A stretch of DNA of 37,919 nt from Candidatus Saccharimonadales bacterium (GCA_025449905.1 JANWIN010000004.1:88656-126574), one strand, 5' to 3'; counted from the first letter of the stretch, positions 25,519 to 32,462 are shown. Notes: a model not told the origin generated them from the letters alone. Translations and numbers: made by a program.

Positions 25519-26270
25519 TGGTAAAAAAAGCGGATCAGTACAACGACCCTAAGCACAATTACCTACATTACTGGGATGGTCGTGACTACGAAAATGCCGC
25601 GGAACAAATTGCAATTAAGCGCTTACTCAAAAATAAGCATTTTAAGCACGCTGTTGATGTTGGTGGCGGCTATGGCCGGCTGTGTATTTTGCTTGAAAAT
25701 TATGCCGATAAAGTTACCTTGGCGGAGCCTAGCCAGCAACAGCTGAACATTGCTAAAAACTTTCTAAAGAACTATCCGGAAATTGAACGCAAACTTACTC
25801 AAGCCGATAAATTAGACTTTAAGAGTAGCTCCGTGGACCTTTTGACGATGGTCAGGGTAATGCATCACTTGCCGGACCCCAAAGATGAGTTTAAGGAGAT
25901 AAGCCGAGTTCTAGCCAAAGACGGTCTTTTTATTCTGGAAGTGGCTAATTTTGCCCACGGCCGCAACCGCATAAAATATTGGCTAAAACGAAAAAAACTT
26001 CCTGTTGAACCAGTTGATATTCGCTCAGAAAAAAATAAAGGCAAGGATGAAATTCAATTTGTAAATCACAACCCTAAAACTGTTGTCCACCAGCTCAATA
26101 AAGCCGGCTTTGAAGTAATGGACGTCTTGTCGGTCTCTAATTTGCGCTCGCCGACTCTCAAGAAGATCGCGCCGCGTAACATCATGTTAGCAATGGAGAA
26201 ATTCCTTCAGCCAACACTTGCTAAAACCTACTTTGGCCCTAGTGTTTTTTTCTTACTTAAGAAAAAATAA
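25518..26270 (+). CDS. Class I SAM-dependent methyltransferase
   Basis: 250 residues, ATG overlapping the tyrS stop (TAATG), so translationally coupled. The Rossmann methyltransferase fold is shown by motif I VDVGGGYGRLCILL (about 48-61), an acidic end of strand 2 (TLAEPS) and the post-motif VRVMHHLPDP region typical of UbiE/Methyltransf_11 enzymes. The C-terminal part has many Lys and Arg residues (RNRIKYWLKRKKLP). Substrate is unknown; small molecule, lipid or protein are all possible. Its operon position after tyrS does not indicate a pathway. Confidence 0.85.
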   Translation: MVKKADQYNDPKHNYLHYWDGRDYENAAEQIAIKRLLKNKHFKHAVDVGGGYGRLCILLENYADKVTLAEPSQQQLNIAKNFLKNYPEIERKLTQADKLDFKSSSVDLLTMVRVMHHLPDPKDEFKEISRVLAKDGLFILEVANFAHGRNRIKYWLKRKKLPVEPVDIRSEKNKGKDEIQFVNHNPKTVVHQLNKAGFEVMDVLSVSNLRSPTLKKIAPRNIMLAMEKFLQPTLAKTYFGPSVFFLLKKK

Positions 26271-26304
26271 CGCTCAAGCTTTGTGTGCTAAAATTTCTTT
26301 AAGT

Positions 26305-26946
26305 ATGGATGAAGTTATTCGTGATGTAGATACTGGTCAGCCGGTGTCACAGCCCAAGCAACCCAAAAAGCCCAAAGCCAAGAAAATACTTATCGGATTG
26401 ATTATTGTGGCTTTGTTAGCTGGAACGTTTGCTCTTGGCTATGCCATTCGTGCTGAGGATGAACATGATATACCCGGTGAGCAACAAGCTAAAATAAATG
26501 ATCTAGAGGCTCAAGTGACCAAGCTTAAAAATGATTTAGAGGCCGCTACGACTGCCTCTGATAAATCCACCGAAACAACTATTCCAGATCAGGAAACTCG
26601 AGATATGATTACTTCGGCTATCAATGCTCGTCAAGTAGTCAATATCAAAGAGCATCTACTAAACAAAGTATTTGTCATACATGCTGCAAGTGAAGGAATG
26701 GGGGGGCGCACACCTAGTCAAGCCATAAAAGACATCAGTGCTGACATTGAGAATTCTAAAACGCCTTGGGACTTCGACTTATCAAGTGAAACACTCGACA
26801 AATACAGTAGCGGCGATTATGCCGAGTACTTCCCGGCAGGTGGATTAGTTGGTGAATCGGCCGACGGCACGGTGGTGTCCTTCACCTTTAATACTGCCGG
26901 CAAAATAAGCGTCATCTTTATAGCCGCTGACTCCTCTCTTCTTTGA
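26305..26946 (+). CDS. Single-pass membrane protein of unknown function
   Basis: 213 residues from the ATG at 26305; an upstream in-frame start at 26218 would overlap the methyltransferase gene and is disfavoured. A Pro/Lys-rich cytoplasmic segment (1-26) precedes one transmembrane helix (about 27-48, ILIGLIIVALLAGTFALGY). A short coiled coil follows (about 60-85, KINDLEAQVTKLKNDLEA), then an extracytoplasmic domain with no family I recognise. TAAAAT (26289-26294) lies 10 nt before the ATG. The gene precedes the second copy of the 44-bp element by 12 bp. Confidence 0.7.
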   Translation: MDEVIRDVDTGQPVSQPKQPKKPKAKKILIGLIIVALLAGTFALGYAIRAEDEHDIPGEQQAKINDLEAQVTKLKNDLEAATTASDKSTETTIPDQETRDMITSAINARQVVNIKEHLLNKVFVIHAASEGMGGRTPSQAIKDISADIENSKTPWDFDLSSETLDKYSSGDYAEYFPAGGLVGESADGTVVSFTFNTAGKISVIFIAADSSLL

Positions 26947-26958
26947 TCTCGTTCAGCA

Positions 26959-27002
26959 AAATTGCACATTTTTGTGACGATCGTCAATATCTTGTACAAT
27001 TT
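26959..27002. repeat. 44-bp partly palindromic element, copy 2 (inverted)
   Basis: Begins AAATTG (26959-26964) and ends CAATTT (26997-27002). It contains TGACGATCGTCA (26975-26986) and TTGTACAA (26992-26999) separated by 5 bp, in the reverse order of copy 1 at 12019-12062. Between the conserved core and the outer arm the sequence differs, but the length is the same. It lies upstream of the rsmD -10 box (27032-27037), another promoter without a recognisable -35. Confidence 0.7.
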
Positions 27003-27031
27003 TTAAAAGCAGGCTTCGAAGCTAGTTTTCG

Positions 27032-27043
27032 TATAATGGTAAT
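27032..27043 (+). promoter_or_regulatory. rsmD -10 box and leaderless start
   Basis: A perfect TATAAT (27032-27037) lies 6 nt before the rsmD ATG. No Shine-Dalgarno and no -35 are visible. The 44-bp element ends 29 bp upstream of the hexamer. Confidence 0.65.
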
Positions 27044-27577
27044 ATGCGCATAATTGCAGGGAGTTTAAAAGGACGGCAGTTTCAGTCTCCGCATGGATAT
27101 AGAACTCACCCAATGAGCGAGAAAGTACGCGGTGGTCTATTTAATATTCTAGGGGATATTGAAGGACTAAGCGTTTTAGATGCTTTTGCTGGTAGTGGCG
27201 CACTGAGTTTTGAGGCTATAAGCCGCGGTGCTAAGCATGCTACTGCTATTGATATTGATAAAAATGCTCATAAGACAGCCATTTCTAATGTAAGAGAATT
27301 GGGAATCGGTGACAGAATTAAAATTACTCAGGCTAATGTTAGCGGCTGGTCGGATAATAACCCTAAGGCAAAATTTGATCTGGTTTTTGTAGCTCCGCCT
27401 TATGATGACATACAGCCAAGGATAGTAGAAAAGTTAACGAAGCATATGGCGCTAAAAGGCTTGTTCATATTGGATTGGCCCGGAAAAGTGGAATCACCAG
27501 CGCTTAATGGCTTAAAAATTGTAGAGCAGAAGGACTATGGAGACGCCCAGCTAGTGTTTTACCGAAGAGTCTCGTAA
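27044..27577 (+). CDS. rsmD: RsmD-family 16S rRNA guanine-N2 methyltransferase
   Basis: 177 residues. RsmD methylates G966 of 16S rRNA. The N-terminus MRIIAGSLKGR and the segment HPMSEKVRGGLFNIL match the family, and SAM-binding motif I is VLDAFAGSGALSFEA (about 44-58). Motif IV, normally [D/N]PP[Y/F], reads APPY (117-120): the catalytic-side Asp is Ala, directly seen as codons GTA GCT CCG CCT TAT. All else looks normal for the family. It may be an active variant lineage or an impaired enzyme. It is followed by tRNA-Leu after 13 bp. Confidence 0.9.
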   Translation: MRIIAGSLKGRQFQSPHGYRTHPMSEKVRGGLFNILGDIEGLSVLDAFAGSGALSFEAISRGAKHATAIDIDKNAHKTAISNVRELGIGDRIKITQANVSGWSDNNPKAKFDLVFVAPPYDDIQPRIVEKLTKHMALKGLFILDWPGKVESPALNGLKIVEQKDYGDAQLVFYRRVS

Positions 27578-27590
27578 AATATATTGACGT

Positions 27591-27675
27591 GCCGGGATGG
27601 CGAAATTGGTAGACGCACTAGCCTTAGGAGCTAGCGGGGCAACCCATGGAGGTTCGAGTCCTCTTCCCGGCACCA
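27591..27675 (+). tRNA. tRNA-Leu (anticodon UAG)
   Basis: Acceptor GCCGGGA (27591-27597) pairs fully with TCCCGGC (27665-27671), followed by discriminator A and an encoded CCA (27673-27675). The anticodon stem CTAGC/GCTAG (27618-27622 and 27630-27634) closes a 7-nt loop CTTAGGA with anticodon TAG at 27625-27627, reading CUN/CUA Leu codons. The T arm contains GGTTCGAGTCC. The variable arm is long enough for a class II tRNA, with GGGG-CAA-CCC pairing. A TAAAAT (27575-27580) is 10 nt upstream and may be its promoter element. Confidence 0.97.
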
Positions 27676-27684
27676 ATACAATAA

Positions 27685-27713
27685 TTGACGAACATTGACA
27701 AGTGTGCTATAAT
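27685..27713 (+). promoter_or_regulatory. Promoter of the his leader-hisG-hisI-hisS operon
   Basis: TTGACG (27685-27690), exactly 17 nt, TATAAT (27708-27713): one of the two best-formed promoters in the window. Transcription should begin near 27720-27721, only 3-4 nt before the leader peptide ATG at 27724. Confidence 0.85.
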
Positions 27714-27723
27714 ATCTCCCAGT

Positions 27724-27783
27724 ATGAATTATGTTCGGACTAACCAGCATCATCTACATCTATTGCCGGAGCTGATCGGTTAG
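27724..27783 (+). CDS. Histidine-codon leader peptide (attenuation)
   Basis: A 19-codon ORF: MNYVRTNQHHLHLLPELIG then TAG. It has three His codons within four (CAT CAT CTA CAT, 27748-27759) and four Leu codons. It starts a few nt after the predicted transcription start and ends 25 bp before a strong terminator. Ribosome stalling at the His codons would leave GCCGGAG (27765-27771) free to pair with CTCCGGC (27822-27828) in the 3' arm of the terminator. Another possible pairing, ACTAACC (27739-27745) with GGTTAGT (27778-27784), encloses the His codons. The layout is that of ribosome-mediated attenuation as in enterobacterial his and trp leaders, upstream of hisG-hisI-hisS. Translation of the ORF is inferred. 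Confidence 0.75.
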   Translation: MNYVRTNQHHLHLLPELIG

Positions 27784-27808
27784 TTTCTCTTTGTCTCAAA
27801 ATACATAG

Positions 27809-27835
27809 AACGCCGGGTCGCCTCCGGCGTTTTTT
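27809..27835 (+). terminator. Attenuator terminator of the his operon
   Basis: AACGCCGG (27809-27816) pairs perfectly with CCGGCGTT (27824-27831) around a 7-nt loop and runs into six T (27830-27835). It is the strongest intrinsic terminator in the window and lies between the leader peptide and hisG. The 3' arm overlaps the CTCCGGC segment that can pair with the leader, giving mutually exclusive structures. Confidence 0.9.
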
Positions 27836-27869
27836 AATTCTGTTTATTTGTAATTTTAAGGAGAAGAAG

Positions 27870-28514
27870 ATGAGTGAATTTAAAAAAGCAGAAAAAGATT
27901 TGGCTAGTGCAGAGCAAATCCTCCTTCCGAACCGATACGAAGATGCTTTCGTTGAAGCTTACCAGGAGTTAACTGGCCTAGAAGTACCAAAAGCCGATGA
28001 AAGGCGCCTCAAGGCGACTTCAAACGGCCTAACTTATCGATGGATAAGGGGTCGTGATATAACGCCAACTATAGTTAAGTTGTCTAGAGAAAAACCAGGT
28101 TTAAGAGTCTCTGGATTGACCGGTTATGAATGGTGGAGGGAATTTGTAGCTGTTGAAAGGAATCGTTGTAAAACCGCCACGAGTGTAGCTAGTAACAAAC
28201 TGATAGGAAGAGTTAGCCTGATTGCCTCTGCAGAAAGTGCAAAGGCTGTAACGCAAAGGCGCTCCAATCAATCACGTATTCAAGTAGTGACAGCATACCC
28301 AAACTTGGCTAGGAAGTTAGGGTTTGGAGTAAAGCAAGCTGTTTCTGGATGCGTGGAGGGTGTTGCTGATAGTTTAGACCTCCCGGCGCTAGATCTCGTA
28401 TGCAGCGGACAAACTATTAAGAAAAACGGCTTCGTAGAAATTGAGCCACTATTAGATAGCTTCCCAGTTGTTGTCAGTACACTAAGTCCTAGTGGTAGAA
28501 TGGAGGAAAGATGA
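27870..28514 (+). CDS. hisG: Divergent short-form HisG-like protein (ATP phosphoribosyltransferase family)
   Basis: 214 residues, the length of short HisG, which lacks the C-terminal regulatory domain. Alignment by eye to the HisG catalytic fold: WIRGRDITPTIV (like RDDDIPGLV), GRVSLIASAESA (like CRLSLATP), RIQVVTAYPNLARKL (like RIATSYPHLLKRYL), SGCVEGVAD, and the PRPP loop DLVCSGQTIKKNGF (175-188; D-L-V-S-T-G-A-T-L in E. coli). The N-terminal K-G-R-L substrate motif is not conserved: the segment reads ILLPNRYEDAF. True HisG condenses ATP with PRPP; whether this one does is open. Strong Shine-Dalgarno AAGGAG (27858-27863). The ATGA stop-start overlap couples it to hisI. Confidence 0.72.
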   Translation: MSEFKKAEKDLASAEQILLPNRYEDAFVEAYQELTGLEVPKADERRLKATSNGLTYRWIRGRDITPTIVKLSREKPGLRVSGLTGYEWWREFVAVERNRCKTATSVASNKLIGRVSLIASAESAKAVTQRRSNQSRIQVVTAYPNLARKLGFGVKQAVSGCVEGVADSLDLPALDLVCSGQTIKKNGFVEIEPLLDSFPVVVSTLSPSGRMEER

Positions 28515-28894
28515 GTGAGCTTCGACTGTTAACTGATGCAAGTCAATTAGATTATTCTAAGTTGATTGAGCCACAATCAGGCGAGTTAATAGTCCCAGTA
28601 GTCTGTATTGATAGCTTTAAAATGGTAAGCGAAGGATTAGGTGCTTACCGCATGCAGGGATTCGCAAATCAAGCAGCTGTAGAAACTACTCTAAAAACTG
28701 GTAGAGCTACCTTTTTTTCAAGGAAAAGAAGCGGCCTTTGGGTGAAGGGTGAGGAAAGTGGTAACTTCTTAATTGTTAGAGCGTCATATACAGACTGCGA
28801 CTTCGACAGTATATTGTATGACGTAGATGCTCAAGGTCCGACATGTCACAAGGGACCGAATTCTTGCTTTGAGATAAACGATGAAGGAGAATAA
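28511..28894 (+). CDS. hisI: Phosphoribosyl-AMP cyclohydrolase (HisI)
   Basis: 127 residues, a stand-alone HisI without the HisE pyrophosphohydrolase domain. HisI opens the purine ring of phosphoribosyl-AMP in the third step of histidine synthesis. Family strings are clear: FANQAAVETTLKTGRATFFS, SRKRSGLWVKGEESGN, TDCDFDS (Mg ligands D95, D97, D99 and zinc ligand C96), and GPTCHKGPNSCF (C112, H113, C119). The active site therefore looks complete. Shine-Dalgarno GGAGGAAAG precedes the ATG. It overlaps hisG (ATGA) and hisS (TAATG). Its substrate would require a HisE, which is not in the window. Confidence 0.93.
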   Translation: MSELRLLTDASQLDYSKLIEPQSGELIVPVVCIDSFKMVSEGLGAYRMQGFANQAAVETTLKTGRATFFSRKRSGLWVKGEESGNFLIVRASYTDCDFDSILYDVDAQGPTCHKGPNSCFEINDEGE

Positions 28895-30153
28895 TGCTAA
28901 TGGCACTATCGATACGACCCTATAAAGGCGCGCGGGATTTCTACCCCGAGGATATGTATTTGCGCAATTATATCTTCGGCAAATGGCGGGAAGTCTGCGA
29001 GCGCTTTGGCTACGAGCCGTACGACGGCCCAATTTTGGAGCCGATTGAGTTATTTGCGTCCAAAACCAGCGATGAAATAGTTAACGAGCAGACCTACAAC
29101 TTTACTGACCGCGGCGGCCGAGAAGTAGTTATGCGGCCGGAAATGACTCCTACAGTTAGCCGAATGGTAGCGGCCAGGCGCCAGGAACTAGCTTATCCGC
29201 TGCGCTTATATAGCATAGTTAACTGCTTTCGCTATGAACGGCCGCAAAAAGGCCGTCTGCGCGAGTTCTGGCAGCTAAATGTCGACTTATTTGGTGTTGA
29301 GGGGGCAGAAGCTGATGTTGAGGTAATTCAACTAGCCGATACTATCATGAAAGCCTTTGGCGCACAGAGGAGCACGTATGAGATAAGAATAAGCAGTAAA
29401 AAATTAATAAATGCAATCTTTGACGAATTGAGTCTAAGTGAAGACGAAAGAAAAGTCCTTCTTTTGCTCATCGATAAGAAAGAGAAAATCGAGTTGATAG
29501 AGTGGGAGCAGCTATTTTACGAAGCAATAGACAAGGAAAAAGCAGAGCGGTTAATAGCCTACCTTAAGGAAGAAAAAGCTCCGGAAGAGGTTCAAAAAGT
29601 ACTCGACAAACTAAGTGACAGCGGCATTAGCAATGTTAGCTTCAGTCGTTACTTGAGCCGCGGTTTTCAGTACTACACCGACATTGTATTCGAGGTGTTT
29701 GATAAAAACCCGGAAAATAATCGTTCTTTGTTTGGTGGTGGACGCTACGACGGCTTAATCGGCCAAATGGGCGTTGAGCCACTGCCGACCGTCGGTTTTG
29801 GTATGGGTGACGTTACTCTAATTGAATATTTAAAATCTAATAATTTAGTTCCAAATCTCAAAACTAAAACCGATATAATATTAGTCCCAGTGGGCGATGT
29901 CTATGAAAAAATCCAGAAACTGGCAAGTGACTTAAGGCAAATGGGTGTTAATGTAGCTGCTGACTTTAGTAATCGCAAAATAGACAAACAGATTAAGGCT
30001 GCGGCTAAGCAGGGAGTGGTATATACTTTATTTGTGGGCAAAAACGAACTAGCTGATGAACAATATACACTTAAAAACTTACTGACCGGCCATGAAGAAA
30101 AACACAGCTTACAACGCATTGTCAGCATCATAAAAGACTATCGAAAAAAATGA
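28894..30153 (+). CDS. hisS: Histidyl-tRNA synthetase
   Basis: 419 residues with both the class II core and the anticodon-binding domain (about 325-415, IILVPVGDVYEKIQKLASDL), so a true HisRS and not the shorter HisZ paralogue. Motif 1 region YKGARDFYPEDM, motif 2 FRYERPQKGRLREFWQLNVD, the His-specific loops RGFQYYTDIVFE and LFGGGRYDGLIGQMG, and motif 3 VGFGMGDVTL are present. The first loop usually reads Y-Y-T-G; here Gly is Asp. Start at 28894 (Shine-Dalgarno GGAG, TAATG overlap with hisI); a second ATG two codons on is possible. It is under the His leader, so histidine starvation should raise its expression. Confidence 0.95.
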   Translation: MLMALSIRPYKGARDFYPEDMYLRNYIFGKWREVCERFGYEPYDGPILEPIELFASKTSDEIVNEQTYNFTDRGGREVVMRPEMTPTVSRMVAARRQELAYPLRLYSIVNCFRYERPQKGRLREFWQLNVDLFGVEGAEADVEVIQLADTIMKAFGAQRSTYEIRISSKKLINAIFDELSLSEDERKVLLLLIDKKEKIELIEWEQLFYEAIDKEKAERLIAYLKEEKAPEEVQKVLDKLSDSGISNVSFSRYLSRGFQYYTDIVFEVFDKNPENNRSLFGGGRYDGLIGQMGVEPLPTVGFGMGDVTLIEYLKSNNLVPNLKTKTDIILVPVGDVYEKIQKLASDLRQMGVNVAADFSNRKIDKQIKAAAKQGVVYTLFVGKNELADEQYTLKNLLTGHEEKHSLQRIVSIIKDYRKK

Positions 30154-30611
30154 CAGCTACTAACCATGCCCTAACCGGGGCTATTATTGGTTTAAGTTTG
30201 AGCAATCCCTATCTGGCAATTCCATTGGCGTTTGCTTCGCATTTTGCCTTGGACGCTTTGCCGCACTTTACATTTAGGGGGAGCATAAAAGAGGTTTTAC
30301 GAAGCAAGAAGTTTTTAATAAGCTTAATTATTGATGTGGTTCTTTGTTTTACTCTAGCTGGGCTTTTGATAGCTACTCAACCCCCTAACTGGAAGCTTGG
30401 TGTTGTCTGCGCTTTTACAGCCTGTAGCCCAGATTTACTTCAAATTGGCAGATTTATAGCTGCGAAAAGAAATATGGCAGTGCCCAAACTTAGGGGTTTA
30501 ATGGGCGAAATACACGAGCGTGTTCAATGGTTCGAACGGCCGATTGGCGCTTTTGTCGAAGCCGCTTGGTTTGCGACGACTGTCTTGTTTTTACGTTTTC
30601 TAGTAAGATAG
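30150..30611 (+). CDS. Membrane protein, possible YdjM-like hydrolase-type family
   Basis: 153 residues with about four hydrophobic segments. The N-terminal part has MTATNHALTGAIIG and ASHFALDALPHF, His and Asp residues on membrane-adjacent helices in a pattern seen in the YdjM/LexA-regulated membrane-bound metal-dependent hydrolase group; later CSPDLLQIGRF carries another Asp. Start codon overlaps the hisS stop (ATGA), so it is the last gene of the his-leader operon or close to it. Function unknown; the family call is tentative. Confidence 0.6.
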   Translation: MTATNHALTGAIIGLSLSNPYLAIPLAFASHFALDALPHFTFRGSIKEVLRSKKFLISLIIDVVLCFTLAGLLIATQPPNWKLGVVCAFTACSPDLLQIGRFIAAKRNMAVPKLRGLMGEIHERVQWFERPIGAFVEAAWFATTVLFLRFLVR

Positions 30612-30617
30612 TAGCTC

Positions 30618-31898
30618 ATGCAAGTCAAGCGAACTAACCTCGAGCCAACCAAGGTGAAATTAGAGATTTCGGCTGATGAGATCTTCCTTAGAACAGCTAA
30701 GGAAGTTGCTCTTAAAAAACTTAGCAGCAGTGTTAAAGTTGCCGGATTTCGTGAGGGAACAGCACCGGCTAATCTAATAGAAAAAAATATTGATCAAAAT
30801 CGGTTGCAAAATGAATTTTTAGAGCAAGCTATTAACAGTCTTTATGTTGAGGTTATTAATAAAGAAAAGCTGCGACCGGTCAGTGACCCAAAAATTGAGC
30901 TAAAGAAATTTGTACCTTTTTCAACATTGGATTTTGAAGTTGAGGCTGAAGTTGTTGGCGAAATTAAGCTGGCAGATTATAAAAAGATTCAGAAAGCTAA
31001 AACCCCCGTTAAGATTAGCGAAAAAGATGTCGCCCAAGTTGTTAAATCCCTGCAGGAGCGAGCGGCTAAGAAGACAGAAGTTAAGCGCCCGGCTAAAAAT
31101 GGCGATAGCGTTGATATCGATTTTAAGGGCATCAACGACAAGGGCGAGCCAGTAGCCGGTGCCGAGGGCAAAGATTACCCTTTAACTTTGGGCAGCAACA
31201 GTTTTATTCCGGGTTTTGAGAGCAATCTGATTGGCCTAAAGCCCGGTAAGGAGAAGAAGTTTGATCTAACTTTCCCCAAAGATTATGGCGTTAGCGCACT
31301 GGCCAATAAAAAGGTATCTTTTACAGTCAATATTAATAAAGTACACGAGCTATCTATACCAGATCTAGATGATAAATTTGCCGCCGAAGCCGGCCCGTTT
31401 AAAACACTAACCGAGCTAAAAGCTGACATCAAAAAACAATTGAGTGTAGAGAAACAAAATGAAGCCGATAGAGCCTTTGAAAATGAGCTGTTGCAGGAAA
31501 TTTCAGACAAGTCGAGTGCGGTTATACCCAAGACTTTGGTGGATGATCAGATTTTGCGAGCCGAACAGCAGGAAAAGCAGGATATAACCTATAAGGGCCA
31601 GACTTGGCAAGAACATTTGGCCGAGGAGGGTGTAAGCGAAGAGCAGCACCGAGAGCGAAACCGCCCATCGGCCGAGCAAAGTGTTAAAATCGGGTTGGTA
31701 TTATCAGAGTTAGCCGAGAAAGAAAATATCCAAATTACGCCCGAAGAGCTGGAAATACGGACGCAGATTCTAAAAGGCCAGTATAAAGACCCCTCGATGC
31801 AGGCGGAGCTGGATAAGCCTGAAAATCGCCGCGACATAGCTTCAAGACTTATAACCGAAAAAACTGTCAATAAACTTGTTGAATACGCAAAAAAATAG
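30618..31898 (+). CDS. tig: Trigger factor chaperone
   Basis: 426 residues. It binds the ribosome exit site and shields nascent chains. The ribosome-binding signature is VAGFREGTAP (41-50; G-F-R-x-G-x-x-P in the family). The PPIase FKBP-like domain spans about 155-245 (GDSVDIDFKGINDKGEPV, IPGFESNLIGLKPGKEKKF). The C-terminal helical chaperone arms follow. Start is 6 bp after the previous gene, so it is likely co-transcribed with the his-leader operon. No terminator is seen between tig and the convergent gene, only 16 bp. Confidence 0.95.
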   Translation: MQVKRTNLEPTKVKLEISADEIFLRTAKEVALKKLSSSVKVAGFREGTAPANLIEKNIDQNRLQNEFLEQAINSLYVEVINKEKLRPVSDPKIELKKFVPFSTLDFEVEAEVVGEIKLADYKKIQKAKTPVKISEKDVAQVVKSLQERAAKKTEVKRPAKNGDSVDIDFKGINDKGEPVAGAEGKDYPLTLGSNSFIPGFESNLIGLKPGKEKKFDLTFPKDYGVSALANKKVSFTVNINKVHELSIPDLDDKFAAEAGPFKTLTELKADIKKQLSVEKQNEADRAFENELLQEISDKSSAVIPKTLVDDQILRAEQQEKQDITYKGQTWQEHLAEEGVSEEQHRERNRPSAEQSVKIGLVLSELAEKENIQITPEELEIRTQILKGQYKDPSMQAELDKPENRRDIASRLITEKTVNKLVEYAKK

Positions 31899-31914
31899 AC
31901 TTGTAGCTTCTTTT

Positions 31915-32361
31915 TTAACGAGTAGCTGGCTCGCAAGAGTTGGGGAAAGTGTAGGTACTGCCGGCGTTAATTGCATTAGGGTTTTCTATGCCTGCAATTG
32001 CGGCTACTGCCGTAGTGACAGCTTCTCTTGATAAATCTGGCTGCCCAAGAGCTACAGGCTCATATATAGCGACTTCGGTTGTAACTAATCCAGAAAGTGT
32101 GTCACCAGGGCTAGCTTTTACTTGCTTAGTCCCTCTGCATAAAATATGCCAATCATCAACCTTTAAGTCATAAATATTTTCTTCATTTTGTGCAATATCG
32201 TGTCTTGGATGTACCCCGGATTTTTCCGGAATGGTTGCAACGGCTACAGTAAGTATAACTGCGCCTACACCAGCGGCTAACCACGGAAGGGGGTTTTGGA
32301 TAACTCCTCGCGTTTCCTTACGTGATTTACGCATAGGAACAACATCTATTCGATCTACCAT
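31915..32361 (-). CDS. Membrane-anchored LysM-like protein
   Basis: 148 residues. A basic N-terminus (1-25) is followed by one transmembrane helix (about 28-45, LPWLAAGVGAVILTVAVAT). The extracytoplasmic C-terminal part resembles a LysM peptidoglycan-binding repeat: VKASPGDTLSGLV, a middle helix, and NPNAINAGSTYTFPNSC. Two Cys (about 80 and 143) could form a disulfide. Role in cell-wall attachment is inferred. It is divergent from the clpP operator region and convergent with tig. Confidence 0.65.
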   Translation of the reverse strand: MVDRIDVVPMRKSRKETRGVIQNPLPWLAAGVGAVILTVAVATIPEKSGVHPRHDIAQNEENIYDLKVDDWHILCRGTKQVKASPGDTLSGLVTTEVAIYEPVALGQPDLSREAVTTAVAAIAGIENPNAINAGSTYTFPNSCEPATR

Positions 32362-32412
32362 AACTATATTTAAGCATAAGAGTAGTAATAAGTCAACAGC
32401 AAAGATAGCTAA

Positions 32413-32454
32413 TTAGCACTCACACTTGACGAGTGCTAGTTTAATTCGTACAAT
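32413..32454 (+). promoter_or_regulatory. CIRCE operator and promoter of clpP
   Basis: TTAGCACTC (32413-32421), a 9-nt spacer and GAGTGCTAG (32431-32439), matching CIRCE except for the last base. The -35 TTGACG (32426-32431) overlaps spacer and right arm, and TACAAT (32449-32454) follows after 17 nt. The ATG is 8 nt later. This is the same design as clpC, so both should be HrcA-controlled and heat-inducible. Confidence 0.92.
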
Positions 32455-32462
32455 TGAGTTAT

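Noticed and set aside
26218-26304. Upstream start for the membrane protein at 26305
   Set aside because: It overlaps the methyltransferase gene and adds residues with no pattern; a -10 box fits the internal ATG.
12019-27002. Genomic island or transposon bounded by the 44-bp elements
   Set aside because: The interior contains core genes (nusA, clpC, radA, tyrS) and no transposase or integrase.
27784-27869. T-box riboswitch for hisS
   Set aside because: No T-box consensus or specifier hairpin seen; the translated leader ORF with His codons explains the region better.
32454-32462. TTG start three codons upstream for clpP
   Set aside because: The TTG overlaps the -10 box TACAAT, so it would lie upstream of the transcription start; the ATG at 32463 gives a normal ClpP N-terminus.
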